This document shows, piece after piece, positions 54,236-63,162 of a stretch of 64,000 bases of DNA. A program made the translations under genes and the position numbers. Source of the stretch: an uncultured Oscillospiraceae bacterium (GTDB taxonomy: Bacteria > Bacillota > Clostridia > Oscillospirales > Oscillospiraceae); NCBI GenBank assembly GCA_947589545.1, contig CANQBA010000011.1, positions 16,909 to 80,908 on the forward strand. Direction: 5' to 3'. Numbering within the stretch: the first letter of the stretch is position 1; every line of letters begins with the position of its first letter. The notes beneath the pieces are model-generated. The model had not been told where the DNA came from. It saw only the letters and a program-made list of their open reading frames with translations, and searched no databases.

Positions 54236-54299
54236 TCCAAACTCTCCTTCAGGTAAGTATTGAACCTTGCTGTAGGTATCGCACTTTTATGTGCGTACT

Positions 54300-54327
54300 T
54301 GCTTTTCTTTCTATTCTTGTTATGATT
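54300..54327 (+). promoter_or_regulatory. Promoter for flavin reductase gene
   Basis: TTGCTT (54300-54305), 16-base spacer, TATGAT (54322-54327), 56 bases before the ATG. Confidence 0.45.
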
Positions 54328-54382
54328 GTACTATCAAAACCGGATAAAGTCAATCCGGCTGACATGGAAAGGAGTCATAGCA

Positions 54383-54955
54383 ATGTCAAAGAATCTGGGC
54401 GTTAAGCCCTACCTGTTTCCCATGCCGACTTATATGATCGGAACATATAACGAGGACGACACAGTGGATGTTATGATGATGGCCTGGGGCGGTATCTGCG
54501 CCGAGGACATGGTCGCGCTGAACCTGGAGGCAGAACATAAAACGGTGGCCAATCTTGAGACGAGAAAAGCCTTCACGCTGGCCGTTCCGGGCACAGATAC
54601 GCTGCGGGAATCGGATTTTCTCGGGATCGCCAGCTCCAACAAGATGGCGGACAAATTTGAGCGCACCGGTCTGCACGCCGTCAAGAGCGAGCGGGTGGAC
54701 GCTCCGGTGATCACCGAGTATCCGCTTACGCTGGAGTGTGAGGTTGTGGAAATGCAGTCCCAGCCCTATGGTCTGCGGGTGCTGGGAAAGATCATCAATG
54801 TGATCGCGGACGAAAAAATTTTGGAAGATGCTGGAAAGATCGATGCCGGGAAGGTTCGCGCGTTCACCTTTGACCAGATGAAGAACGGCTACTATGCTGT
54901 TGGCGAAAAGGTAGGTCAGGCATGGCACAGCGGCGCCGGCTTGATGCATAAGTAA
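54383..54955 (+). CDS. Flavin reductase family protein
   Basis: 190 residues: MSKNLGVKPYLFPMPTYMIG, AWGGICAEDMVALNLEAEHK, ESDFLGIASSNKMADKFERT. FMN-binding split-barrel protein that likely reduces flavin or transfers electrons. Start at 54383 after AAGGAG. Paired with the divergent HxlR gene, a common arrangement for redox-responsive control. Confidence 0.88.
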   Translation: MSKNLGVKPYLFPMPTYMIGTYNEDDTVDVMMMAWGGICAEDMVALNLEAEHKTVANLETRKAFTLAVPGTDTLRESDFLGIASSNKMADKFERTGLHAVKSERVDAPVITEYPLTLECEVVEMQSQPYGLRVLGKIINVIADEKILEDAGKIDAGKVRAFTFDQMKNGYYAVGEKVGQAWHSGAGLMHK

Positions 54956-54998
54956 AAAGCCTTGGTCTTTGAATAATTCATTTTACCGTTTCTCTCCG

Positions 54999-55047
54999 AA
55001 AACGCGCGAGGGCTCCAGAAAATGTCTGGCAGTCCTCGCGCGTTTTT
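54999..55047 (+). terminator. Rho-independent terminator
   Basis: AAAACGCGCGAGG (54999-55011) pairs with CCTCGCGCGTTTT (55034-55046), inner CCAGA/CTGG pairs, T-tail. Strong. Confidence 0.88.
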
Positions 55048-55102
55048 GGTATAATGGGAAAAATCAAGCCGCGATACGCCCGACGGGCAGGGGGAGGTCA
55101 AT

Positions 55103-56467
55103 ATGGGAAATAGCTTGCCTGAATACAAAAGCTTCTTTCTCCCGGCCCCGGTGGGCGGAAGTCAGCCGTGGGTGGGGGACGTGATGCCCTACTTCGAGGA
55201 CGGTACCTTTTACATCTACTACCTCAAAGACGGTGGGGACTCCTATAACCACTCCATTTTCCTGGCCACATCAAAGGATCTGGCTGATTTTACCGAGCAC
55301 CCCGGCCCGATCCTGGAGGCCGCCCCTGGGCGCGACTTCTGGATGGGCACCGGCTCCGTGTTGAAGGTGGGGGAGAAGTATTATTTATTCTACACGGCCC
55401 ACAACGCCTCGCCGAAGTTTGAATTCGACGAGGTCATTCGCGTGGCCGAGGGCACGTCGCCCACATCCTTCAAAAAACGCGAGGACTGGATGCTGACGCC
55501 CCCGGCGTTCCTGGGCCAGCGCATCGACTTCCGCGACCCGCAGGGGTACTACGACCCTGCCTCCGACACCATCGCCCTCACGGTCACGGCCAGCCACCAG
55601 AACACGGCGAAGGCGCTGAAATTTACCGTCAGCGGGAACCTCAAAAGTACGGTCTGCGACGGGTTCATCTTCACAAACGATAAGGAGCGGTGTGGGGATT
55701 TCTGGAACCTGGAGTGCACCGACACCTTCCGCCTGGGCGAAACGTATTACCTCACCTACTCCGCGCAGAACGACGCCCTCTGGTACGCCATGTCTGACAG
55801 GCCCTACGGCCCCTACGGCGAGCCGCGGCGGCTGGACGGGAAGCTCTTCTACTCGGCAAAGCATGTGGAGAGCCCGGACGGCGCCTGGATGGTGGGCTGG
55901 GCGCGCCGGAGCGCCGACAGCTGGGGCGGGAACCTGATGGCCAGGAAGCTGTGCCGGAAGGACAACGGCGACCTCTACCTCATGCCCGTGGACGCCGTGC
56001 CGGAGCGCTTCCAAACGCCCGCGCCACTCTCTTGCGGCCAGAACGTGACGGTCACCGGCGGGAACGCCAGAGCTTACGTGCCGGCCCTTGCGTGCCGCGG
56101 GAGCTTTATGATAAAAGGGCAGTTCCGATTTGACGGCCACGGCTCCTTCGGCCTCGCCTTTGACGCAACTGGGGAGCCGGGTGACACCGCATACCTCTCC
56201 ATAGACCCCTCCGCCAGCCGGATCAGGCTCACCCGCGGCAGAAAGACCGTCGCCGAAATCGCGGCGGAACTTGATACCGGGCGTGATTACGCCTTTTCCT
56301 ACATCCAGGAGGGCACCCTCGGCCTCTTCACCGTCAACGCCGCCGCATCCCTGACCGTCCGCGTCCCCTCCACCGAGAGCCTGACCCTCCGCCTCTTCGC
56401 CCGCGCGGGAACAGCCGTTTTCTCAAATCTCCACGCCCTGACCCCTTCAAAATCTGCGACGCTATAA
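55103..56467 (+). CDS. GH32-like glycoside hydrolase (five-blade beta-propeller)
   Basis: 454 residues, no signal peptide. WVGDVMPYFEDGTFYIYYLK, the RDPQGYYDP block near 143 and NLECTDTF near 202 match the GH32 pattern (nucleophile region, RDP, EC). Residues 325-454 form a beta-sandwich (FMIKGQFRFDGHGSFGLAFD, LFTVNAAASLTVRV). Probably cleaves a sucrose- or fructan-like oligosaccharide in the cytosol. The stop lies inside motif copy G. Confidence 0.78.
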   Translation: MGNSLPEYKSFFLPAPVGGSQPWVGDVMPYFEDGTFYIYYLKDGGDSYNHSIFLATSKDLADFTEHPGPILEAAPGRDFWMGTGSVLKVGEKYYLFYTAHNASPKFEFDEVIRVAEGTSPTSFKKREDWMLTPPAFLGQRIDFRDPQGYYDPASDTIALTVTASHQNTAKALKFTVSGNLKSTVCDGFIFTNDKERCGDFWNLECTDTFRLGETYYLTYSAQNDALWYAMSDRPYGPYGEPRRLDGKLFYSAKHVESPDGAWMVGWARRSADSWGGNLMARKLCRKDNGDLYLMPVDAVPERFQTPAPLSCGQNVTVTGGNARAYVPALACRGSFMIKGQFRFDGHGSFGLAFDATGEPGDTAYLSIDPSASRIRLTRGRKTVAEIAAELDTGRDYAFSYIQEGTLGLFTVNAAASLTVRVPSTESLTLRLFARAGTAVFSNLHALTPSKSATL

Positions 56468-56483
56468 GCAAAAATAGGGGAGT
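56448..56483. repeat. Recurring motif, copy G
   Basis: CAAAATCTGCGACGCTATAA then GCAAAAATAGGGGAGT. Includes the GH32 gene TAA. Last copy in the window. Confidence 0.7.
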
Positions 56484-56625
56484 GGGGGAGGAGTGATGTG
56501 GTCAACGAAAATCTTCAACTGTGGTATTTGATGTGGTCAAAGGAAAAATTGAGAATTGCGATATAACTTTTCGCCCTAAAAAGTACGAAAAATCCATGAT
56601 TTCGTAAGAAATCAGGGATTTTTGA

Positions 56626-56670
56626 TGGTGGAGACTGCTGGACTCGAACCAGTGACCTCCTGCGTGTGAA
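56626..56670 (-). repeat. tRNA 3'-half direct repeat, copy 1 (attL-like)
   Basis: Read on the minus strand: TTCACACGCAGGAGGTCACT, GGTTCGAGTCCAGCAGTCTC, CACCA. It is the anticodon-loop to CCA end of a tRNA, apparently tRNA-Val(CAC), with no 5' half. A hairpin terminator (56587-56623) follows on the minus strand. Same 45 bases at 62082-62126. Confidence 0.7.
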
Positions 56671-56802
56671 GATTCGCTGGGGCATAATGCGAGGTTTTTT
56701 GAGGCATTTCCGGCCCTTTCCGCTCGGCTTTGGAGGGGGTAAGAATGGTGCTGTATCCACTGCTTCCACCCGCTGATTTCCTGTGGTGGGTCAAAGTGTG
56801 GG

Positions 56803-57063
56803 TCAGGCGGAGAAGGCGGGGCGGACATTCAAATCAATACCAGACTCAGCCTCTTTCTGTTTTGCCCATGTGACGCGGGTCGCTTCCTCAACAAACCCGC
56901 GCTCCTTGGAGGACGCCGAATAATAGCGGATACCGAACTGGCGGCAGATGTCAAAGAGCAACTCGGTATATTCCATGCTTTCCTTTGACGGAATGGAGAA
57001 ATAGCCGCCCGCCTGTTCAGCCAGAGCATCTATGGATGCCTGCTCGACGGTGATGCGTTCCAT
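56803..57063 (-). CDS. Hypothetical mobile-element protein, copy 1
   Basis: 86 residues from MERITVEQASIDALAEQAGG, no family known. ATG at 57063 after GAGGAGG. The paralogue at 62259 is mostly identical until the last 20 residues. Both lie just outside a tRNA-like repeat. Confidence 0.6.
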   Translation of the reverse strand: MERITVEQASIDALAEQAGGYFSIPSKESMEYTELLFDICRQFGIRYYSASSKERGFVEEATRVTWAKQKEAESGIDLNVRPAFSA

Positions 57064-57258
57064 GGTCACTCCTCCTCAGACGGTATAATAACTCTTTCGT
57101 GCAGGTAAGTCAAGGACTCAAATCCAGCGGGGGAGACCCTGCAATTTTTGGGATGGGAACTGTATTAATAATGTGAAAGTCAACAGGTAAAAAGCCTCTG
57201 CGGAAAAGTGATATAACAAAAATCTTGAAGATTAAATCAATTTTTTTGATTTTTTATG

Positions 57259-57286
57259 TTGTATTTCTTCTGAAATGTGGTATACT
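57259..57286 (+). promoter_or_regulatory. Promoter of RloA/RloB operon
   Basis: TTGTAT (57259-57264), 16-base spacer, extended -10 TGGTATACT (TATACT 57281-57286). Twenty bases to the ATG. Confidence 0.6.
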
Positions 57287-57306
57287 ATCAGCATGGAGGT
57301 GAAAAT

Positions 57307-58605
57307 ATGTTAATTGAATTTTTATTTAAAAATTACAGATCCTTTCGAGATAAAGCAAGTCTATCCCTTGAAGCGGCAGGCCTTGGCGTATTAAAAAACA
57401 GCTTGTTCGAATATGGTGAATTAAAATTACTTCCAGGCGTTGCGATTTATGGCAAAAACGGCGGAGGGAAAAGCAATGTTATACGGGCATTTTGGCTTGC
57501 TGTTCAGTTTATTAAGAATGCCCAACGTACACAACATGAGAATGCTGAAATACCAGTTGTTCCTTTTTCCTTGGATGACTATTCGTGTGATCAGCCAACG
57601 GAATTTGAATTTACCTATATTTTTGATGGAATAAAATATCTGTACGGGTTTGCCGCGACAAAAGAAAAAGTGGTTAGTGAATATTTGTATCACGCGCCAA
57701 AAGGTCAAAAAGCGCTTGTTTTTAAGAGAGATGGACAGGAATTCAAGTTTTCAGAAGATAAGGCAAAGCGTACTTTGATTAGCAAAACTATTGCGCAAAA
57801 TCAGCTTTTCTTTTCAGTGGCATGCACTATGAACGATCCCGCATGTATAAATGCTATGCGGTGGTTTAGAGAGTGCATTTTCTTTTCACGTGATTATTCT
57901 GATGTTCCTCAACAGTTAGTTGAACATTATGAAGATAAAAATTTGCTCAGAGCAATGTCAGATTATGCAGTCACTGCGGATGTCGGCATAGAAGAAATGC
58001 GTTTTGAGGTCAACAGTCGTGAAGTTACTGATGATATGCCTGATATTGATGATCTTCCGGAAGGCATGATAGCAGCACTTAAGCAGTTTGCTCATGCCTT
58101 GTCTGAGTCACTTGGCGGCTCTGAGGCGCATTTGCGAACCGCCCAGGTAACAGCAAAGGCAAGACATATGGGAACAAACCGTTTCGGAGATCGGAAGTAT
58201 TATGAGATCGACCTTTCTGACGAATCTGACGGAACAAGACGGCTGATGGCGCTTGCACCGGCTATTGAAACCGCACTTCGGACAGGAGGGGTGCTTCTGG
58301 TGGATGAAATCGAACGGGAGCTCCATCCAGCACTGGTCAACTTCATTGTATCCAGGTTTCAGAACAAGAAAACAAATCCCAATGGAGCGCAGATCATCTT
58401 TACTACACACAATACTGAGTTGTTGAACCTGGAGTATCTCCGAAAGGATCAAATCTATCTTGTTGATAAAAAGGCAAACGATGGAGCATCAGAGCTTTAT
58501 AGCATAAGCGATTTCTCTACAAGGACAACTGACAATATTCGCAAGGGCTATCTCTTGGGAAAGTACGGAGCAGTTCCAAATATCGACATCGAGGAGGTAG
58601 AATAA
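57307..58605 (+). CDS. RloA-like AAA ATPase (AbiLi-like)
   Basis: 432 residues beginning MLIEFLFKNYRSFRDKASLS, the usual opening of OLD-like ATPases. Walker A GKNGGGKSN (about 49-57), and VLLVDEIERELHP (about 331-343) give the ABC-like Walker B. GGAGGTG is seven bases before the ATG; the longer frame is not needed. Overlaps the next gene (TAATG). With RloB it resembles the AbiL abortive infection pair. AT-rich. Confidence 0.85.
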   Translation: MLIEFLFKNYRSFRDKASLSLEAAGLGVLKNSLFEYGELKLLPGVAIYGKNGGGKSNVIRAFWLAVQFIKNAQRTQHENAEIPVVPFSLDDYSCDQPTEFEFTYIFDGIKYLYGFAATKEKVVSEYLYHAPKGQKALVFKRDGQEFKFSEDKAKRTLISKTIAQNQLFFSVACTMNDPACINAMRWFRECIFFSRDYSDVPQQLVEHYEDKNLLRAMSDYAVTADVGIEEMRFEVNSREVTDDMPDIDDLPEGMIAALKQFAHALSESLGGSEAHLRTAQVTAKARHMGTNRFGDRKYYEIDLSDESDGTRRLMALAPAIETALRTGGVLLVDEIERELHPALVNFIVSRFQNKKTNPNGAQIIFTTHNTELLNLEYLRKDQIYLVDKKANDGASELYSISDFSTRTTDNIRKGYLLGKYGAVPNIDIEEVE

Positions 58606-59288
58606 TGCCTCGAAGGAAAGCAGGGAGCAGAGGAGACGGAAAAACGATTATTCGGGTATTTTGCGAAGGGGAGAGTGAACAGGCATATACGGAGTTCTTA
58701 AAAAGGCGTTTTTCGGATGTGGCAGTGATTGCTTACCCAAAGGAAATTGGCTTGTTCGATGCGGCAAAGGCCAGATTTGCCAAAGATCCCAGGTACCGAG
58801 ATTATACGGACGCTATCGATGAAATCTGGTTTTTCTTTGATGTTGAGACAAAAGATATTGACTCGTGGGATCACCGCTTTGAGATCATAGAGTACTTGAG
58901 GAAACTGAAAAGAAAACCTTATATAAGAGTTCGCCTGCTTATGACAACGGGGTGTATAGAGTATTGGCTCATGCTCCACTATAAAATGTATGCTCCGCCT
59001 ATTCAGACGGTCGCAGAAAAGGAACGCGTGATAGGGGAGCTCAAGAGAACAGAGCCGACATATGAAAAGGGCGATTACGATTCTATTGAGAAGATTGCAA
59101 TTAACTATCAGACCGCGTTGGTACACGCTAAGATGGTGCTGGGAAATTTGTTGGAACAGGGGATGCCTAACCTGGAAGAATCGGATGAACGGAATGAATG
59201 GCTTTGTAAAAAATGCCTGACTTTTTCAAATGTTTTTGAAGCTATTGAATTTTTGGAGGAAAAGGCCAGCAAAAATCATACTACATAA
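58605..59288 (+). CDS. RloB family protein (AbiLii-like)
   Basis: 227 residues. IIRVFCEGESEQAYTEFLKR and DEIWFFFDVETKDIDSWDHR match the RloB/TOPRIM-like pattern, giving a catalytic-acid-rich nuclease fold. Coupled to the ATPase. The ATPase likely triggers this subunit on infection. Confidence 0.85.
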   Translation: MPRRKAGSRGDGKTIIRVFCEGESEQAYTEFLKRRFSDVAVIAYPKEIGLFDAAKARFAKDPRYRDYTDAIDEIWFFFDVETKDIDSWDHRFEIIEYLRKLKRKPYIRVRLLMTTGCIEYWLMLHYKMYAPPIQTVAEKERVIGELKRTEPTYEKGDYDSIEKIAINYQTALVHAKMVLGNLLEQGMPNLEESDERNEWLCKKCLTFSNVFEAIEFLEEKASKNHTT

Positions 59289-59322
59289 GTGAGCGGCTAA
59301 TGTGCTGACGTACTATAAAGTT

Positions 59323-59362
59323 ATCCCCCAGACAAGATTTCAGAACTTGGACTGGGGGTATT
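59323..59362 (+). terminator. Terminator after RloB
   Basis: ATCCCCCAG pairs with CTGGGGGTA, inner CAAG/CTTG, TATTAT tail. Confidence 0.7.
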
Positions 59363-59467
59363 ATTATGCTTTTTTAAAGAAGGGTGACAACCTAAGATTC
59401 CGGAATGTCTATAGATGCCTATTTGAAGGAAAGAATTATTCATAATAAAATGATTAATCAGGCCCTC

Positions 59468-59640
59468 AAAAATTGCGGGGGATCCCCTGCAATTTTGGGG
59501 AGGGGAATAGTATTAACAAGACGTAGAGCAACAAGTATAAAGCCCTTTCAAACGGCCTGCATCGCACGCGCTTTCTCCGTTTTGCCAAAACGGTTTCTCT
59601 CGACTTGTTCACTTCTCTGCGGTATTGTGTGTTGCCAAGT
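59468..59640. repeat. Palindromic repeat element, copy 1
   Basis: About 170 bases closely matching 62705-62877. It starts with a near-perfect palindrome AAATTGCGGGGGATCC/CCTGCAATTT and goes on AGTATTAACAAGACGTAGAG. A shorter relative lies at 57114. No gene within. Confidence 0.65.
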
Positions 59641-59794
59641 CTAATGGTGTGAAGTCAAGAATGCAATAAGAGAAAATTTGCGAAAGAAGTACCCTAAAAG
59701 AGTAGTAACCAGGAAAAAAGGCAACACCAATCCAAGCCCTGCCCCTGCGCATTTTTGAAACAGGGCTGGCAGCGTCAAAGGGGAGAGCGAATGC

Positions 59795-59986
59795 TCAGCC
59801 CTTTGGCGGGATATACAGGCGGTTGTCCTTCAGCAGTCGAAAGACAAGCCGGACCAGTTTTCTGGCAGTTAAAGCGAGTGCGCGTTTATGCTGGAACTGG
59901 TTAACCTCTTTGAATTTGAGGTCGTAGTAGCGCCGAAACTCGGAGTCGCATCTTCTCACATCAAATCTTATTATACGAGGAGGCAT
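59795..59986 (-). pseudogene. Remnant of IS110-family transposase, C-terminus
   Basis: 63 residues. EFRRYYDLKFKEVNQFQHKR and ALALTARKLVRLVFRLLKDN match the end of IS110 transposases. The rest is missing, so the element is dead. It is five bases from the integrase start. Confidence 0.65.
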
Positions 59987-59990
59987 AGAT

Positions 59991-61148
59991 ATGGCAAAGA
60001 GACGGGCTCAGGGTGAAGGGAACATACGAAAACGTTCCGATGGACGCTGGGAAGGCCGTTACACGGCTGACCACGACCCCGTCACCGGCAAGCGTATCAC
60101 CAAAAACGTCCTCGGAAAGACGCAAGCCGAGGTGAGGCAGAAGCTGAAGCAGGCCATCGAGAACAGCCAGAATCTCGACATGACACGGGCGGGGAGCTTC
60201 ACGGTGGAGTCGTGGATCAAGCTGTGGTATGAAATTTACGCCGAGCCGAGACTGCGGGAAAAAACCAAGGCATATTACCTCAACTACATCAATAACCACA
60301 TCATCCCCGGCATCGGAAGTATCAAGCTGGACAAGCTCACCACCTTGCAGATCCAGATGTTCTACAACGATCTCCGCAAAAACGGGCGGGTACAGAGGTA
60401 CAAACACATTGAGAATAAGGACAACGGTCTCAGCGTCCGGGTCACCCACGGGATCCATATGCTGCTCAATAACTGCCTCGAACAGGCGGTTTCGGAGAGG
60501 CTGATCCTCACGAATCCCGCCAAGGGCTGCAAACTCCCGCAAATAGAGAAGCGGGAGATGAAGATTCTCCCAGAGGAGCAGATCGGGGCGTATCTGGCCG
60601 AGGCGGAGAGGCGTGGACTGCTGGCGGTGTACTATCTGGAGCTGACCACGGGACTGAGAAGGGGAGAGTTGCTGGCCCTGCTTTGGAAGGACCTGGACGT
60701 GGAGAACCGAACGATTTCAGTCACCAAGCAAGTCGCTCGCATCAACGGCGAGCTTGTGGTGTCCACGCCAAAGACGCAAAACTCCATACGCACGCTGGCG
60801 GTACCCCAGCACGCGGTGGATCTCCTCGTGGCCGAGCACGAAAAGCACCCGGACAACCCCTATATGTTCCCGTCGCCCAAGACCGGCACGATGTTCGACC
60901 CCGACTCCTTCCGGCACACCCACGACAAGATACTGAAAGCCATCGGAGAGGAGCACATACGCTTTCATGATCTCCGCCACACCTTTGCGACCTTGTCTCT
61001 GAAAAACGGCGTGGACGTAAAAACCTTGTCCAATGCCCTCGGCCACTACTCCGCCGGTTTCACGCTGAATACCTACACCCACGCCACGACTCAGATGAAA
61101 CAGGCCGCGGTGGACACGATTGGAGAAGTGATAAATCGGGCAATGTGA
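59991..61148 (+). CDS. Tyrosine integrase, intact
   Basis: 385 residues. N-terminal arm-binding domain (RKRSDGRWEGRYTADHDPVT), SAM-like core-binding part and catalytic domain with TGLRRGE, HDLRHTFATLS and TLNTYTHAT. GAGGAGG precedes the ATG. Probable integrase of the element bounded by the tRNA-like repeats. Confidence 0.93.
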   Translation: MAKRRAQGEGNIRKRSDGRWEGRYTADHDPVTGKRITKNVLGKTQAEVRQKLKQAIENSQNLDMTRAGSFTVESWIKLWYEIYAEPRLREKTKAYYLNYINNHIIPGIGSIKLDKLTTLQIQMFYNDLRKNGRVQRYKHIENKDNGLSVRVTHGIHMLLNNCLEQAVSERLILTNPAKGCKLPQIEKREMKILPEEQIGAYLAEAERRGLLAVYYLELTTGLRRGELLALLWKDLDVENRTISVTKQVARINGELVVSTPKTQNSIRTLAVPQHAVDLLVAEHEKHPDNPYMFPSPKTGTMFDPDSFRHTHDKILKAIGEEHIRFHDLRHTFATLSLKNGVDVKTLSNALGHYSAGFTLNTYTHATTQMKQAAVDTIGEVINRAM

Positions 61149-61156
61149 GGATAGAA

Positions 61157-61199
61157 ATACCGGCTGACACGTCGGAGGGGCGTGTCGGCCGGTATATTT
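61157..61199. terminator. Bidirectional terminator
   Basis: ATACCGGC, GACACG / CGTGTC, GCCGGTAT with AT tails. Very stable. Confidence 0.85.
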
Positions 61200-61202
61200 C
61201 AG

Positions 61203-61850
61203 TCAATTTTGTTTTCTGGCCGCCTCTGCGTAGAACGCGGCGAGAATAAGAATGTAGCAGACGGTTTTGGGGAGCATCAGCATTCCGAGAATTGGGACGA
61301 TGCCCGCCGCCACAGCCACGGGGATGTAGAAAAGGAAGGAGAGCGTGACGAGAAGCCAGATAAACCGGAAATGGTGGTTTTTATTCCGGGACTTGAAATA
61401 GAGAGCCACAATGATCACTCCGAGAGCCACGAAGGGAACGTTGCGGATCACGCCCCAAAGCACTCCGCTGTCGTTCTCCAACCATTTGTTTTGTGGGAAC
61501 AGACAGAGGACGATGCGGATGGCGGCCAGCACCCATATGGCGGCGGTAAGGGGCTTTTTCTCAGTCTCATCGTAGGCTCCAAGCCAGATATAATACATGA
61601 GTACATAGAAAACGGTCATGGTGAGGGAGGTGACGAGCTTCCCGACGCCCAGCGCCGCGGTAAAGTCTGTGTCCACGAAGTAGTTGAGGACACGGGGAAT
61701 GAGATGAAAAGCGTCCCCAAGCCCCAGCGTCAGCGCCGCCGCGCCCATGAGCTTCCCGGCGTGGTCCTTTGCGTGGCGCAGAATCATAACGCCGCAGAGA
61801 ATGGCAAAGAGCAGGTAGAGAACGTCAAATGATGACTCGCCGTATTTCAT
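61203..61850 (-). CDS. Polytopic membrane protein of unknown function
   Basis: 215 residues, about seven hydrophobic segments; start MKYGESSFDVLYLLFAILCG. ATG at 61850 after GGAGG. Not recognised; resembles in length YhhN-like enzymes but I see no diagnostic motif. Convergent with the integrase. Confidence 0.65.
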   Translation of the reverse strand: MKYGESSFDVLYLLFAILCGVMILRHAKDHAGKLMGAAALTLGLGDAFHLIPRVLNYFVDTDFTAALGVGKLVTSLTMTVFYVLMYYIWLGAYDETEKKPLTAAIWVLAAIRIVLCLFPQNKWLENDSGVLWGVIRNVPFVALGVIIVALYFKSRNKNHHFRFIWLLVTLSFLFYIPVAVAAGIVPILGMLMLPKTVCYILILAAFYAEAARKQN

Positions 61851-61976
61851 AACGCGCCTCCGTAAAAATCAGGGTGCAATTATTATAGCAAATATAGGAG
61901 TAAAAGTATAGGGGAAACCCGAAAATAATACCCCACGAATTGCACTCCAGAGCCCGGAAAAGCCACTATTCAAGTA

Positions 61977-62021
61977 GTGGGTCAGGTAGTGGGTCTAAGG
62001 CAGACCCACTACCTGACCCAC
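61977..62021. repeat. 19-bp perfect inverted repeat
   Basis: GTGGGTCAGGTAGTGGGTC, 7-base loop, exact complement. The repeating GTGGGTC/GTAGTGGGTC also recurs in part at 56790 and 62250 beside the tRNA-like repeats. Confidence 0.75.
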
Positions 62022-62081
62022 AAGCAAAAACCTCCGAAAAGTTATAAAAAGTCCCCAATTTCGCAGAAATTGGGGACTTTT

Positions 62082-62126
62082 TGGTGGAGACTGCTGGACT
62101 CGAACCAGTGACCTCCTGCGTGTGAA
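62082..62126 (-). repeat. tRNA 3'-half direct repeat, copy 2 (attR-like)
   Basis: Identical to 56626-56670 for 45 bases. Followed on the minus strand by a perfect 17-bp terminator stem (62046-62082). Confidence 0.75.
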
Positions 62127-62258
62127 GATTCGCTGGGGCATACTGCAAGGTTTTTTGAGGCATTTCCGACCCTTTCCGCTCGGCTTTGGAGGGGGTGAGA
62201 ATGGTGCTGTGTCCACTGTTTCCACCCGCTGATTTCCTGTGGTGGGTCAAAGTGTGGG

Positions 62259-62519
62259 TCAGGCGGAAAAGGCGGGGCGGACGCCAAGCTTTATCCCATC
62301 CGCCGCTTCTCTCTGCTTGGCCCATGTAACGCGGGTCACTTCCTCAACAAACCCACGCTCCTTGGAGGACGCCGAGTAATAGCGGATACCGAACTGACGG
62401 CAAATGTCAAAGAGCAGCTCGGTATACTCCATGCTTTCCTTTGACGGGATGGAGAAATAGCCGCCGGCCTGTTCGACCAGAGCATCTACGGATGCTTGCT
62501 TGGTCGTGATGCGTTCCAT
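62259..62519 (-). CDS. Hypothetical mobile-element protein, copy 2
   Basis: 86 residues from MERITTKQASVDALVEQAGG. See copy 1. Its ATG overlaps by coupling with the remnant upstream (GTGACCATGG). Confidence 0.6.
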   Translation of the reverse strand: MERITTKQASVDALVEQAGGYFSIPSKESMEYTELLFDICRQFGIRYYSASSKERGFVEEVTRVTWAKQREAADGIKLGVRPAFSA

Positions 62520-62521
62520 GG

Positions 62522-62680
62522 TCACTCCTCCTCAGAAAGATATTTTGAAAACAGCGCCCAAGCGTCCTCATCCGCCAGCATAAAGCGTTTTGGCCCGCCG
62601 GAAAAGGCGCTGGGGATCGGCTTCGCGCCAATGTTATAGTGCAGATAGCCTGCTGGAATTTTGTTTACGGTATAATAACT
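62522..62680 (-). pseudogene. 3' remnant of the gene upstream of copy 2
   Basis: Reads KIPAGYLHYNIGAKPIPSAF and then PKRFMLADEDAWALFSKYLS to a TGA that couples to copy 2. No start. Absent from copy 1, where about 135 bases are deleted. Confidence 0.5.
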
Positions 62681-62704
62681 CTTTCATGCAGGTAAGTCAA
62701 GGGT

Positions 62705-62877
62705 TCAAATTCTGCGGGGGACCCCCTGCAGTTTTGGGGAGGGGAATAGTATTAACAAGACGTAGAGCAACAAGTATAAAGCCCTTCCAAAAGGCATTCA
62801 GCACTCGCGGTTTCTCCGTTTTGCCAATACGGTTTCACTCGACTTTTCCGCACCTCTGCGGTATTGTGTGTTGCCGA
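62705..62877. repeat. Palindromic repeat element, copy 2
   Basis: Matches 59468-59640, palindrome CTGCGGGGGACC/CCCTGCAG with compensatory differences. Confidence 0.65.
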
Positions 62878-62889
62878 GGAGGGATGAAG

Positions 62890-63162
62890 ATGGACAATCT
62901 TATCAACGAACTTTACTATGGCAATATCCGCCCCGTCGAACAGATGGGCGGCCTCACACCGGAAGCGGCGGCCATTATGAAGCGGGTGCACGAGAACGAG
63001 GACAGGCTTGAAGCAAGCCTCGATGAGCAGGAAAAGGAACTGCTTCACACCATCCAGAATGACCGCCTTGATGTCACATGTATCATCGAAGAAAGACGCT
63101 TCCGAGAAGCACTCATCTTGGGGGCGAGGCTGATGATGGAGATACTCACGGATAAATATTAA
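62890..63162 (+). CDS. DUF6809-like small protein
   Basis: 90 residues, MDNLINELYYGNIRPVEQMG to ALILGARLMMEILTDKY. Relative of 14051. ATG at 62890, spacing seven from GAGGAGG. Precedes a serine recombinase, as usual on such elements. Confidence 0.7.
   Translation: MDNLINELYYGNIRPVEQMGGLTPEAAAIMKRVHENEDRLEASLDEQEKELLHTIQNDRLDVTCIIEERRFREALILGARLMMEILTDKY

Noticed and set aside
56626..56670. Complete tRNA gene
   Set aside because: Only the 3' half exists; no matching 5' acceptor strand or D-arm lies upstream on the minus strand.
59405..59644. 79-residue plus-strand ORF
   Set aside because: It is translation across the palindromic repeat; the same noise appears in 62590-62880.
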